A DNA stretch of 64,000 nt from positions 186,001 to 250,000 of the forward strand of contig NZ_VIRL01000004.1 of NCBI RefSeq assembly GCF_006874465.1. Direction: 5' to 3'. The notes beneath the pieces were generated by a model. The model was given only the letters and a program-made list of their open reading frames with translations, was not told the origin of the DNA and did no database searches. Origin of the DNA: Microbispora bryophytorum. GTDB lineage: Bacteria > Actinomycetota > Actinomycetes > Streptosporangiales > Streptosporangiaceae. The position numbers were made by a program, and so were the translations under genes. This document shows positions 48,493 to 57,740 of the stretch, piece by piece (the stretch's first letter is position 1; the number at the start of each line of letters is the position of its first letter).

Positions 48493-49796
48493 AGAGATTG
48501 AGTGCCGCGCTGGCCGTGGCGGCGGTCGCGCTCGCCGCCGGGTGCGGGAGCGGCGGCGGCGACGGCGGCGGTGACGCGGCGTCCGGGGAGCCGGTGAAGC
48601 TGCGCTTCCTCAGCCTGGCCTGGCAGAAGGAGTCGATCGAGGCCAACAAGCAGATCGTCGCCGACTGGAACACGGCCAATCCGAAGATCCAGGTCGAGTA
48701 CGTCCAGGGGAGCTGGGACAACGTCAACGACCAGCTCGTGACGTCGTTCGAGGCCGGCGATCCGCCGGACGTCATCCACGACGACTCCCCGGCGCTGTCG
48801 AGCTTCGCCTCGCGGGGCTTCCTGCTCGACCTCACCGGCAAGATCCCCGCCGAGCTGAACGGCGACATCCCGCAGGCCGCGTGGGACACGGTCACCTTCT
48901 CCGACGGCAAGAGCGGCCAGGGCGTCTACGGCGTGCCGTTCCTCCAGGAGTCGCAGGTGCTCATCGCCAACAAGAAGCTACTCGACGGCGCCGGCGTGCG
49001 CGTGCCCACCCCGGACTCCCCGTGGACGTGGGACGAGTTCGCCGACGCGGCCGGGAAGCTCACCAAGAAGGGCGCGTACGGCGTGGCCTGGCCGATGAAG
49101 TCGCCGGTCAACAAGGTGCTGAACCTGGCGCTCAACTTCGGCGGCACCTTCTTCGACACCCAGGGCGGCAAGACCACGGTGAAGGTCGGGCCGCAGGAGC
49201 GCGAGGTGCTCCAGCGCATTCACGACCAGCTCTACACCGACAGGTCGGCCGACCCGTCCGCGCTCGGCATGGGCACCGCCGACCCGCTGCCGGGCTTCTT
49301 CGCCGGCAAGTACGCGATCGTCCCGGCCGGGGTGTACCTGCGCCAGCAGGTCGCCGAGCAGGCGCCGAGCGGGTTCGAGTGGGTCACGCTGCCGCCGCTG
49401 AAGGGACAGACCTCCCAGCAGGGCGCGGTCTCCCAGACGCTGTCGGTCGCCGCCGACAGCAAGCACCCCGACGAGGCGCTGAAGTTCATCGCGTACTTCC
49501 TGAACGGCCCGAACCAGGCGAAACTGGCCAAGGGTGACTGGCTGCTGCCCACCAGCACGACCGCCGCGAAGGATCCCGCGCTCACCACGAAGGAGAACGG
49601 GTGGGACGTCGCCACCGCCTCGGCGAAGGACCTCGTCGTCGCGCCGTTCCTCAAGGTGAACGGGTTCGACGAGTGGAAGAGCAAGGTGGCCACGCCGGCG
49701 ATGCAGGAGTACTTCGCCGACAAGATCAGCCTGGACGAGCTGGCCAAGCGACTCGTCGAGGACGGGAACAAGGTGCTGGAGCGGTACAGCCGTTGA
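48489..49796 (+). CDS. Sugar ABC transporter substrate-binding lipoprotein
   Basis: 435 aa. Lipoprotein signal MKRLSAALAVAAVALAAGC with lipobox Cys at 19, then a Gly-rich spacer and a family-1 (MalE-like) binding fold: LRFLSLAWQKESIEANKQIVADWNTANPKIQVEYVQGSW, GDPPDVIHDDSPAL, VYGVPFLQESQVLIANKKLLDGAGV. GAGGAGG precedes the ATG. It captures the sugar substrate for the two permeases. The C-terminus overlaps the first ADP-ribosylglycohydrolase gene by 4 bp (TTGA). Confidence 0.95.
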   Translation: MKRLSAALAVAAVALAAGCGSGGGDGGGDAASGEPVKLRFLSLAWQKESIEANKQIVADWNTANPKIQVEYVQGSWDNVNDQLVTSFEAGDPPDVIHDDSPALSSFASRGFLLDLTGKIPAELNGDIPQAAWDTVTFSDGKSGQGVYGVPFLQESQVLIANKKLLDGAGVRVPTPDSPWTWDEFADAAGKLTKKGAYGVAWPMKSPVNKVLNLALNFGGTFFDTQGGKTTVKVGPQEREVLQRIHDQLYTDRSADPSALGMGTADPLPGFFAGKYAIVPAGVYLRQQVAEQAPSGFEWVTLPPLKGQTSQQGAVSQTLSVAADSKHPDEALKFIAYFLNGPNQAKLAKGDWLLPTSTTAAKDPALTTKENGWDVATASAKDLVVAPFLKVNGFDEWKSKVATPAMQEYFADKISLDELAKRLVEDGNKVLERYSR

Positions 49797-50872
49797 TCTC
49801 CGTACGTGACCGCGCCCGGGGCTGTCTGCTCGGACTCGCCGCCGGCGACGCCCTGGGCGCCCCCGCGGAGAACCTCGCTCCGGAGGAGATCGCGGCCCGG
49901 TGGGGCGTGCTGACCGAGATCGAGCGCGGCGGCACCGACGACACCGAATACACGATCTTCGCCGCCACCGTGCTCCTGCGCCACGGCCACGCGCTCACCT
50001 CCGAGGACGTGGCGCGGGCCTGGCGCGAGGAGATCGTGGCGCGACTCGACGGGCCGATGCGCGGCGCCGGGTTCTCCGAGCTCGGCACCGTCGAGGCCCT
50101 GCGCCGCGGCCTGGAGCCGCCGCTGACCGGCCGGTGGCACGCCCACGGCTGGTCCGACGGCCTGGCCATGCGGGCCGCGCCGTACGGAATCTTCGCGGCG
50201 GGCGACCCGGACGAGGCGGCGCGGCTGGTGGAGGCCGACGGGCGGGTGAGCCACACGGGCGAGGGGATACTCGGCGGCCGGGCGGTGGCCGCGGCGGTCG
50301 CGGTCGCGATGACCGGCGCCCCGCCCGGCGAGGTGGCCGGGGCGGCCCTGCGGGCGGTTCCGGAGGACTCCTGGACGGCCCGCAACCTTCGCGCCGCGCT
50401 CGACGTCGTGGCCCGCACGTCCCGCCCCCTCCGGGGACGTGCGCTGCCCGATTCCTCCGGTCGTGGGCTACACGATTCCCTTGGGCGTGCTCTGCACGGC
50501 TCCGGTTGTGGGCTGCACGATTCCTTTGGGCGTGCTCTGCACGATTCTTTTGGGCGTGCTCTGCACGACACGGTCGTGGTCAGGCACTACCCGTGGACGG
50601 ACCTGGCGCCCGAAGCGGTCGCCCTCGCGTTCGCCGCCTACACGGCGGGTGACGGGGAGGTCGAGGCGTCGGTCGTCATCGCGGCCAACCTCGGCAGGGA
50701 CGCCGACACCACCGCCGCCGTCGCCGGGGCTCTCGCGGGGGCCGGCCGGGGCGAGGCGGCGGTGCCGGCGCGCTGGGCCGAGCGCATCGGCCCGGTGGCG
50801 GGCCGGTGCCTGCCCGTGGTCGCCGGACGCGATGTCCGCGACGTCGCCGACGAGATCGTGAAGGGACTGTAG
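49793..50872 (+). CDS. ADP-ribosylglycohydrolase family protein A
   Basis: 359 aa. The ARH fold motifs are intact: GCLLGLAAGDALGAPAEN (10-26), Mg-binding GGTDDTEYT (46-54) and GRDADTTAAVAGALAGA near 303-317. It should cleave an N- or O-ribosyl bond with two Mg ions. The only start consistent with the motif-bearing frame is TTG 49793, overlapping the binding-protein stop. Residues about 218-262 are a low-complexity insertion of GRALHDS-type repeats encoded by 24-bp tandem units, probably a surface loop. First of four successive paralogues. Confidence 0.88.
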   Translation: MISVRDRARGCLLGLAAGDALGAPAENLAPEEIAARWGVLTEIERGGTDDTEYTIFAATVLLRHGHALTSEDVARAWREEIVARLDGPMRGAGFSELGTVEALRRGLEPPLTGRWHAHGWSDGLAMRAAPYGIFAAGDPDEAARLVEADGRVSHTGEGILGGRAVAAAVAVAMTGAPPGEVAGAALRAVPEDSWTARNLRAALDVVARTSRPLRGRALPDSSGRGLHDSLGRALHGSGCGLHDSFGRALHDSFGRALHDTVVVRHYPWTDLAPEAVALAFAAYTAGDGEVEASVVIAANLGRDADTTAAVAGALAGAGRGEAAVPARWAERIGPVAGRCLPVVAGRDVRDVADEIVKGL

Positions 50873-50878
50873 GACCAC

Positions 50879-52039
50879 ATGCCATCGGGGCACAGGCAGG
50901 ACGGGCGGGACAGGCTCGATCGCGTGCGGGGGGCCTTCGCCGGTCTCGCCGCCGGCGACGCGGCCGGGTGGCCGGCCGCCCGGCACCGGTCCGCGCTGCT
51001 GGCCGGCTGGGCCAGGCGGCTGCACCGGGAGCTCGACGCGTTCGCCGAGGAGCGTCAGGTCACCACGCTGCCGGTGCCGTTCGCGCTGAACCAGCCGGTG
51101 GCGCCGCTGGCGGTCGGCCCGTCGGACGACGCCGAGTGGCTGGCCTGGACGGCCCTGACCATCCGGGAGAACCGGGCGGAGGCGTTCGGCCGCCTCGCGG
51201 GCCGCGACGACTTCCGGGCGCGCATCTCGGTGTGGGCGGCGCTCGACAACCTGGCGGCGGGCAAGCTCCCGCCCGCCAGCGGGCACGACAACCCCCACCA
51301 CTTCGACGACGCCGCCGCCGTGCGGGCCGTCGCCTTCGGCGCGGCCGGGCTGGACCCGTTGGAGGACGCGTGCGTCACCAACGCGGAGGACGGCGTGCTC
51401 GGCGCGGTCGCGACGGCCCGGGCGGTCGCGGCGCTGACGGACGGCGCTCCGATGGCCGACGCGGTGGAGGCGGCGCTCGGCGCGCTGCCGCCGGACACGG
51501 CCATCGGGCACGCGGCGCGCGAGGCGCTCGCGGCGGCGCGGGCGGCGGGCTCGCCCTTCGCCGCCGTGCCGGCGCTGGACGCCGCCGTGCTCGACCACGT
51601 CTACAGCTACGGTGTGGCCGCCGCGCAGACGGTGCCGATCGCGCTGGCCCTCGCGGACGCCGCCGTCACCTCCGCCCGACGGACGCCCGGTGTGGAGAGG
51701 GTCGCTGTGGAGCGGCCCGGCGTGGAGGAGTTCGGTGCGGAGCGGCCCGGTGTGGAGAGGGTCGGTGTGGAGCGGCCCGGCGTGGAGAGGGTCGGTGTGG
51801 AGCGGCCCGGCGTGGAGAGGGTCGGCGCGGAGGCGTTCGGCGCGGGCGTCTCGGCCGCGGCCTGCCTGGCGCCGGTCGCCGACTCCGCGCCGGCGCTCAC
51901 GGGCGCGCTGCTCGGCTGCGCCGCGGGCTACGACGCGCTGCCCGCCGCCTGGCGCGAGCGGGTCCGCACCCTGGCCGGTTGCTGCCTGCCGGAGCTCGCG
52001 GGAGCCGACCTGCTGGACATCGCCGGGCGACTCGCATGA
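50879..52039 (+). CDS. ADP-ribosylglycohydrolase family protein B, degenerate motifs
   Basis: 386 aa. The start GAFAGLAAGDAAGWPAARH and the overall helical pattern (FDDAAAVRAVAFGAAGLDPLEDACVTNAEDGVLGAVATARAVAAL) place it in the ARH family, but the metal sites are altered: TDDT becomes SDDAEW (82-87), and the C-terminal DxDT is replaced by PVADSAPALTGALLG. Residues about 264-320 are tandem GVERVGVERP repeats from 30-bp units. It may have a different metal use or act as a noncatalytic partner of its neighbours. ATG 50879, 6 bp after gene A. Confidence 0.8.
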   Translation: MPSGHRQDGRDRLDRVRGAFAGLAAGDAAGWPAARHRSALLAGWARRLHRELDAFAEERQVTTLPVPFALNQPVAPLAVGPSDDAEWLAWTALTIRENRAEAFGRLAGRDDFRARISVWAALDNLAAGKLPPASGHDNPHHFDDAAAVRAVAFGAAGLDPLEDACVTNAEDGVLGAVATARAVAALTDGAPMADAVEAALGALPPDTAIGHAAREALAAARAAGSPFAAVPALDAAVLDHVYSYGVAAAQTVPIALALADAAVTSARRTPGVERVAVERPGVEEFGAERPGVERVGVERPGVERVGVERPGVERVGAEAFGAGVSAAACLAPVADSAPALTGALLGCAAGYDALPAAWRERVRTLAGCCLPELAGADLLDIAGRLA

Positions 52040-52074
52040 CGCCCGGCACATCTCGGGACAAGGGGGAGGACTGG

Positions 52075-53271
52075 ATGACGCCGCAGGAGGGCCCGCCGGT
52101 CGATGCGCCGGTCGATGTGCTGGCCGACAAGGCGGTCGGATGTGTGGCGGGCGCCGCGGTGGGCGACGCGCTCGGCGGAGCCACCGAGGGCTGGACGCCC
52201 GAGCAGATCCAGGAGCGCTACGGCGGCCGGGTCCGCGGCATCGTCCCACCCTTCAACGAGGACTGGCGCAACGCCCGCCCGATCGCGCCCTACCACAAGG
52301 GGGACGGCCACGTCACCGACGACACGTTGATGACGCACGCCCTCATCCGGGTGTACGAGCGCGTCGGCGGCCACCTCGACGCCTACGCCGCGGCCGAGCA
52401 CCTGGTCCCCGAGATGATGGGGGACAAGCGGTGGATCCCCGAGCTGGAGGCCGAGGCGCTGCCGCTCCACCGGGTGTTCCTCGCCGAGAAGTGGCTCGTG
52501 CTGCGGCTGCACTACGGCCACGCCGACCCCCGCGAGGCCGGCGTCGGCAACATCGTCAACTGCGGCGCCGCGATGTACATGGCCCCGGTCGGCGTCGTCA
52601 ACGCCGGCGACCCCGACGGCGCGTACGCCGAGGCGATCGACCTGGCCGGGGCGCATCAGTCGAGCTACGGCCGCGAGGCGGCGGGGGTGCTCGCGGCGGC
52701 GGTCGCCGAGGCTATGCGGCCGGGGGCGACCCCCGACTCGGTGGTCGCCACCTGCCTGCGGCTCGCCCGCGACGGCACCCGGGCCGCCATCGACGCGGTC
52801 TGCTCGGTCGCCCGGGGCCTCGGCCACTGGGACGGCTCGTTCGAGGCCCTTCGGGCCGCCATCCGGCCGTACGACACGGTGGCCGACACCTACCGCGACC
52901 AGGGTCTCGGGGCGCGGCGGCCGAGCCGGCTGCACAGCATCGAGGAGTTGCCGCTCGCGCTCGCGTTCCTGGTGATGGCCGAGGGCGACTACCGCGAGAC
53001 CGTGCTCGGCGGCGTCAACTACGGGCGCGACGCCGACTCGATCGCCTCGATGGGCGGCGCCGTCGCCGGGGCGCTCGGCGGGCGGGCCGCCGTCCCCGCC
53101 GACTGGCTGGAACAGGTCGCGACGGCCAGCCGCACGGACCTGGTCGGGCCGGGGCTGGCGCTCGCGGCCGTGGCACGGCGGGTCCACCGGGCCGACGCGG
53201 AGCGCCGCCGCGCGCACGAGGCCGCCTTCGACGCCCTGCTCGCGCCGCGCGGAGAAGGGGACGCCCGATGA
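52075..53271 (+). CDS. ADP-ribosylglycohydrolase family protein C
   Basis: 398 aa. All ARH motifs are intact: GCVAGAAVGDALGGATEGW (22-40), HVTDDTLMT (79-87) and NYGRDADSIASMGGAVAGALGG near 314-335. Probably the most conventional enzyme of the four. ATG 52075 is chosen for its strong GGGGGAGGA; ATG 52036, which overlaps the gene B stop, is the alternative. It follows gene B and precedes gene D on one transcript. Confidence 0.9.
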   Translation: MTPQEGPPVDAPVDVLADKAVGCVAGAAVGDALGGATEGWTPEQIQERYGGRVRGIVPPFNEDWRNARPIAPYHKGDGHVTDDTLMTHALIRVYERVGGHLDAYAAAEHLVPEMMGDKRWIPELEAEALPLHRVFLAEKWLVLRLHYGHADPREAGVGNIVNCGAAMYMAPVGVVNAGDPDGAYAEAIDLAGAHQSSYGREAAGVLAAAVAEAMRPGATPDSVVATCLRLARDGTRAAIDAVCSVARGLGHWDGSFEALRAAIRPYDTVADTYRDQGLGARRPSRLHSIEELPLALAFLVMAEGDYRETVLGGVNYGRDADSIASMGGAVAGALGGRAAVPADWLEQVATASRTDLVGPGLALAAVARRVHRADAERRRAHEAAFDALLAPRGEGDAR

Positions 53272-53302
53272 CCCCGGCGGCGCGAAGCGGAGGGGACGCG
53301 CG

Positions 53303-54667
53303 GTGATCCGGCTGACGTGGGTGCAGCCCGAGGACCTCGTCGGCCACGAGCTGCGGCAGGCGGCCGAGGACGGGCGGGGGGCGCTCCCGGAGGTGGCGGC
53401 CGTCGGCGACCGCTGGCACGCCGCCGGGGGACACGACGCGCCGCCCAGGGCGGGCGCCTCCCCGGGGCCCGCGTCCGTAGAGCTGCGCGCCCTGGCCGAG
53501 GGACTGCTCGACGAACTCGCGGCGATCCCCTCGCCGCTGCCCGAGCCCTCGGAGCTCGACGAGATCGTCGCGAGCTGCCCTGACTGGCCCGCCCTGCGTC
53601 CGCAGGCCCGCCCGCTGATCCGTCCGGAGGCGGGCCGCGTACGGGGAGCGTGGTGGGGCCGGGCGGCCGGCTGCCTCCTGGGCAAGCCGGTGGAGAAGAT
53701 CCCCCGCGAGGGGATCAGGGCCATCGCCGAGGCGACCGGCAACTGGCCGATCCGCGGCTGGTTCACCGCGAAGGGGCTGCCGCCCGAGATCGCGGAGCGG
53801 TGGCCGTGGAACCGCCGCAGCGCGGGCACCAGCCTCGCCGAGAACATCGACGGCGTGCCCGAGGACGACGACCTCAACTACGCGCTGCTCGCGCTCGCCG
53901 TGCTCGAACGGCACGGGCGCGACTTCACGACCGAGGACGTCGCGCGGACCTGGCTCGACACGCTGCCCGCCGGGCGGGTCTTCACCGCCGAGCGGGCGGC
54001 CTACCGCAACCTGCTGACGGGTCTCGAACCTCCCGTGACCGCCGTCCATCGCAACCCCTTCCGCGAGTGGATCGGCGCGCTGATCAGGGCCGACGTGTAC
54101 GGCTGGGCCAACCCGGGCGACCCGGCGACGGCCGCGGCCTGGGCGTGGCGGGACGCCCGGCTCAGCCACACGGCCAACGGGATCTACGGCGCGATGTTCG
54201 CCGCCGCCATGTGCGCGCAGGCGCTCGTGGCCGGGGGCGCGGGCGAGGTGATCGAGGCCGGGCTGTCGGTCGTGCCGCCCGGCTCGCGCCTGGCCGGAGC
54301 CGTACTGCAGGCCGTCGCGGACGCCGCGGCGGAGCCGGACTTCGAGCGGGTCGCGGACCGGCTGCACGCGCGGCACGGGCATCTCCACTGGGTGCACACG
54401 GTCAACAACGCGGCGTTGCTGGCGGCGGCCCTCGTCCACGGCGCCGGGGACTTCGCCGCGACCGTCGGCGCCGCCGTGGCCGGGGGCTGGGACACCGACT
54501 CGGCCGCCGCCACGGCCGGGTCGATCGCCGGGGCGCTGGCGGGCGGCGTCCCCGAGCGGTGGACGACCCGGGACCGGCTCGCCAGCAGCCTGCCCGGCTT
54601 CGACGGCGTCAGCATCGAGTCGCTCGCCGCCCGCACGCTCGCGCTCGGTGAGGAGGACCGACGGTGA
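53303..54667 (+). CDS. ADP-ribosylglycohydrolase family protein D with N-terminal extension
   Basis: 454 aa. An N-terminal extension of about 110 residues with no recognised domain precedes the ARH core (RGAWWGRAAGCLLGKPVEKIPREGI). GDALG is replaced by GCLLG and TDDT by EDDD (about 187-190), while the C-terminal GGWDTDSAAATAGSIAGAL is intact. One metal half-site is therefore remodelled with acidic residues kept, which could mean altered specificity rather than loss. GTG 53303; its end overlaps the ribokinase gene by 4 bp. Confidence 0.85.
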   Translation: MIRLTWVQPEDLVGHELRQAAEDGRGALPEVAAVGDRWHAAGGHDAPPRAGASPGPASVELRALAEGLLDELAAIPSPLPEPSELDEIVASCPDWPALRPQARPLIRPEAGRVRGAWWGRAAGCLLGKPVEKIPREGIRAIAEATGNWPIRGWFTAKGLPPEIAERWPWNRRSAGTSLAENIDGVPEDDDLNYALLALAVLERHGRDFTTEDVARTWLDTLPAGRVFTAERAAYRNLLTGLEPPVTAVHRNPFREWIGALIRADVYGWANPGDPATAAAWAWRDARLSHTANGIYGAMFAAAMCAQALVAGGAGEVIEAGLSVVPPGSRLAGAVLQAVADAAAEPDFERVADRLHARHGHLHWVHTVNNAALLAAALVHGAGDFAATVGAAVAGGWDTDSAAATAGSIAGALAGGVPERWTTRDRLASSLPGFDGVSIESLAARTLALGEEDRR

Positions 54668-55560
54668 TCTCGGTGTTCGGCAGCGCCAACATGGACCTGG
54701 TGGCGTACGTCGCCCAGGCTCCCAGGCCGGGGGAGACCGTCACGGGCCGGGAGTTCCGTACGGTTCCCGGCGGCAAGGGGGCCAACCAGGCGATCGCCGC
54801 GGCCCGTGCGGGAGCCGGCGTGGCCTTCCTCGGGGCGGTGGGGGACGACGCGTTCGGGCCGGGGCTGCGGGCCGCGCTCGCCGAGGCGGGCGTGGACACC
54901 GCCGGGCTGCGGGTCGTGCCCGGCCCTTCGGGCGTCGCGCACATCGTCGTGGAGGACGGCGGCGACAACTCGATCATCGTGGTGCCCGGCGCGAACGGCG
55001 CGGTCACCGGCCCCGCCGGGCGGGACGCGGAAACCATCGCCCGGTCCGACGCGCTGCTGCTGCAACTGGAGCTGCCGATGGACGCCGTCGTCGCCGCGGC
55101 ACACGTTCCGCGTGGCGTGTCGTCCCGTGCCGAGGTGATCCTGACCCCGGCCCCGGCGGCGCCGCTGCCCGCCGAACTGCTGGAGGCCGTCGACCTCATC
55201 GTGCCCAACGAGCACGAGGCGGCGGCACTCACCGGCCGCGACGATCCCCGGGACGCGCTGGAGGCGCTGCTCGGCCTCGTCCCCGAGGCCGTCGTCACCC
55301 TGGGGGCCCGGGGCGCCCTGTACGGCTCGCGCGACGGCACCCGCCTGCGCGAGGCCGCCGTACCGGTGCGGGCGGTGGACACCACGGCGGCGGGGGACAC
55401 CTTCGCGGGGGCGCTGGCCGTGGCCAGGACCGAGGGGGCCGGCCCGGCGCGGGCGCTGCGCTTCGCCTCGGCCGCGGCGGCGCTGTCGGTGCAGCGGGAG
55501 GGCGCCAGCACCTCCATGCCGCACCGCCACGAGATCGACCGTCTTCTGGAGGGGCTGTGA
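54664..55560 (+). CDS. rbsK: Ribokinase (PfkB family)
   Basis: 298 aa. ISVFGSANMDLVAYV is the ribokinase start, VPGGKGANQAIAAARAGA the substrate motif, NSIIVVPGAN the lid region and VDTTAAGDTFAGAL the ATP motif with catalytic Asp. It phosphorylates ribose or a close sugar to the 5-phosphate in the cytoplasm. GTG start overlapping ARH D by 4 bp ties it to the hydrolases, so the released sugar is probably ribose-like. Confidence 0.93.
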   Translation: MISVFGSANMDLVAYVAQAPRPGETVTGREFRTVPGGKGANQAIAAARAGAGVAFLGAVGDDAFGPGLRAALAEAGVDTAGLRVVPGPSGVAHIVVEDGGDNSIIVVPGANGAVTGPAGRDAETIARSDALLLQLELPMDAVVAAAHVPRGVSSRAEVILTPAPAAPLPAELLEAVDLIVPNEHEAAALTGRDDPRDALEALLGLVPEAVVTLGARGALYGSRDGTRLREAAVPVRAVDTTAAGDTFAGALAVARTEGAGPARALRFASAAAALSVQREGASTSMPHRHEIDRLLEGL

Positions 55561-55562
55561 CC

Positions 55563-56738
55563 ATGGAAGGCGAGCGGAGCGGGCCGCTCGACGGCGTACG
55601 GGTGATCGACGCCGCCACGCTGTTCGCCGGGCCGACCGCGGCGATGCTGCTCGGCGACTACGGCGCGGACGTCGTCAAGGTGGAGCACCCGCGCCGGCCG
55701 GATCCGTCGCGCGGGCACGGGCCCGAGGGGCTCTGGTGGAAGATGCTCGGCCGCAACAAGCGGACGATGACGCTCGACCTGTCCACCGCGGAGGGCCAGG
55801 ACCTGATGGTCCGGCTCGTCGAGGACGCCGACGTGCTCATCGAGAACTTCCGCCCCGGCACCCTGGAGCGCTGGAACCTGTCCTGGGACCGGCTCAGCGA
55901 GGTCAACCCCCGCCTGGTGCTCGCCAGGGTCACCGGGTTCGGCCAGTTCGGCCCGTACGCCGGGCGGCCCGGCTTCGGCACGCTCGCCGAGGCGATGAGC
56001 GGGTTCGCCGCGATGACGGGGGAGCCAGGCGGGCCGCCCACGCTGCCGCCGTTCGGGCTGGCGGACGGCATCTGCGCGCTGGCCACCGCGTTCGCCGTGA
56101 TGACCGCCCTGCGGTCGGGACGCGGGCAGGTCGTCGACCTGTCGATCATCGAGCCGATCCTGACCGTGCTCGGCGCCCAGCCGACCGTCTACGGCCGGCT
56201 CGGCGTCGTGCCCCCGCGTACGGGCAACCGCTCGGTCAACAACGCGCCGCGCAACACCTACAGGTGCCGCGACGGGTCCTGGGTCGCGGTCTCCACCTCG
56301 GCGCAGAGCATCGCCGAACGGGTGATGCGCCTGGTCGGACGGCCCGACCTGGTGGACGAGCCGTGGTTCGCCACCGGCGCGGGCCGGGTGGCGCACGCGG
56401 ACGAGCTCGACGCGGCCGTGGCGGCGTGGGTCGGCGCGCGGACCCGGGAGGAGGTGCTGCGGGCGTTCGAGGAGGCGGACGCCGCGGCGGCGCCGATCTA
56501 CGACGTGCGTGACGTGCTGGCCGACCCGCAGTTGGGCGCGCTCGACGCCGTGACCACCGTGGAGGACCCCGAGCTGGGCCCGCTGCGCATGCAGAACGTG
56601 ATGTTCCGGCTGTCGCGGACCCCGGGACGGATCCGGTGGACCGGCCGTCCGCACGGCGCCGACACCGACGAGATCCTGCGCGGTCTCGGCCTGACCGGCG
56701 CGGAGATCGAGGCGCTGCGCACCAAGGGAGTGGTGTGA
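55563..56738 (+). CDS. CaiB/BaiF (class III) CoA-transferase
   Basis: 391 aa from ATG 55563 (GGAGGGG 9 nt upstream; GTG 55557 overlaps the kinase stop). PLDGVRVIDAATLFAGPTAAMLLGDYGADVVKVEHP is the family start; Asp168 in PPFGLADGICAL aligns with the catalytic Asp of formyl-CoA transferase; GRGQVVDLSIIEP follows. It moves CoA between carboxylic acids. Next to a CitE-like lyase it recalls the transferase-lyase pairs of itaconate or citramalate breakdown, but no hydratase is present in the operon. Confidence 0.92.
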   Translation: MEGERSGPLDGVRVIDAATLFAGPTAAMLLGDYGADVVKVEHPRRPDPSRGHGPEGLWWKMLGRNKRTMTLDLSTAEGQDLMVRLVEDADVLIENFRPGTLERWNLSWDRLSEVNPRLVLARVTGFGQFGPYAGRPGFGTLAEAMSGFAAMTGEPGGPPTLPPFGLADGICALATAFAVMTALRSGRGQVVDLSIIEPILTVLGAQPTVYGRLGVVPPRTGNRSVNNAPRNTYRCRDGSWVAVSTSAQSIAERVMRLVGRPDLVDEPWFATGAGRVAHADELDAAVAAWVGARTREEVLRAFEEADAAAAPIYDVRDVLADPQLGALDAVTTVEDPELGPLRMQNVMFRLSRTPGRIRWTGRPHGADTDEILRGLGLTGAEIEALRTKGVV

Positions 56739-56759
56739 CATGTCACCAGGTGATCGGGC

Positions 56760-57686
56760 ATGAGCGGCGATCTTCCGGAAAGGGGCACGGAGGATTCGCG
56801 AGGAGTTGACGCCGTGCCTTCTTCCGCACCTTCCGCGGGGCCTCCTTCCGGGCCTGCTGCAGCGTCTGCCGCGGGGTCCGCTACCCGCCCCCTGACGTGG
56901 TTGTACGTGCCCGCCGACCGCCCGGACCGGATCGCCAAGGCCCTCGGCGGCGAGGCGGACATGGTGATCGTGGACCTGGAGGACGCGGTCGCCCCGGAGA
57001 ACAAGGGCGTCGCCCGGGCCGGGGTCGTCGCCCTGCTGGCCACGCCGCAGCCCCGCGTGGAGGTCCGCGTCAACGACGTGCGCACGCCGTACGGCCAGGC
57101 CGACCTGCACACGCTCGCAACGCTGCTGCACGGCGGCGGCGGCCTGCGCGTCCCCAAGGTGGAGTCGGCCGACGAGATCCGCTGGATCGCCGACGCGGTG
57201 CCGGGCGTGCCGCTGCGCCCGATCATCGAGTCGGCCCTCGGACTGGAGCGCGCCTTCGAGATCGCCACCGCCTCACCGGCCGTCGCCGGGATCGGCCTGG
57301 GCGAGGCCGACCTGCGCGCCGACCTCGGCGTGACCGACGAGGCGGGCCTGACCTGGGCGCGTTCCCGCATCGTGGTCGCGGCGCGAGCGGCGGGGCTGCC
57401 GGCCCCGGCCCAGTCCGTGTATACGAACGTCCGCGACCTCGACGGCCTGGCCGCGTCCTGCGCAGCGGGCCGGGCCATGGGCTTTCGCGGCCGGGCGGCC
57501 ATCCACCCCGTCCAGCTTCCGGTGATCGCGGCGGCCTACCGCCCGGCCAGGGAGGAGATCGTGGCCGCCCTGGAGGTCGTCTCCGCCGCCGATCAGGGCG
57601 CGGTCGCCCTCGCCGACGGCCGCTTCGTCGACGAGGCCGTCGTCCGCCAGGCCCGCCGCCTCCTCACCGACGCCGGCGATCACTGA
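56760..57686 (+). CDS. HpcH/HpaI (CitE-like) CoA-ester lyase
   Basis: 308 aa. After a low-complexity Ala/Pro/Ser N-terminus of about 42 residues comes the CitE fold: WLYVPADRPDRIAKAL, MVIVDLEDAVAPENKGVAR, VEVRVND, RVPKVESADEI, PIIESALGLE and GIGLGEADLRADLGV with Mg-binding Glu and Asp. It should cleave a 3-hydroxyacyl-CoA such as malyl- or citramalyl-CoA. Last gene of the LacI operon, 21 bp after the CoA-transferase, and the likely acceptor of its product. Confidence 0.92.
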   Translation: MSGDLPERGTEDSRGVDAVPSSAPSAGPPSGPAAASAAGSATRPLTWLYVPADRPDRIAKALGGEADMVIVDLEDAVAPENKGVARAGVVALLATPQPRVEVRVNDVRTPYGQADLHTLATLLHGGGGLRVPKVESADEIRWIADAVPGVPLRPIIESALGLERAFEIATASPAVAGIGLGEADLRADLGVTDEAGLTWARSRIVVAARAAGLPAPAQSVYTNVRDLDGLAASCAAGRAMGFRGRAAIHPVQLPVIAAAYRPAREEIVAALEVVSAADQGAVALADGRFVDEAVVRQARRLLTDAGDH

Positions 57687-57735
57687 GGCGGGCGATCACT
57701 GAGGCGGGCGATCACTGAGGCGGGCGATCACTGAG
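57672..57735 (+). repeat. Four-copy 16-bp tandem repeat at operon end
   Basis: The unit GCGGGCGATCACTGAG repeats four times; the first copy covers the lyase stop codon (one mismatch). No terminator hairpin is seen before the opposing methyltransferase stop at 57741. Confidence 0.75.
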
Positions 57736-57740
57736 GCGCT

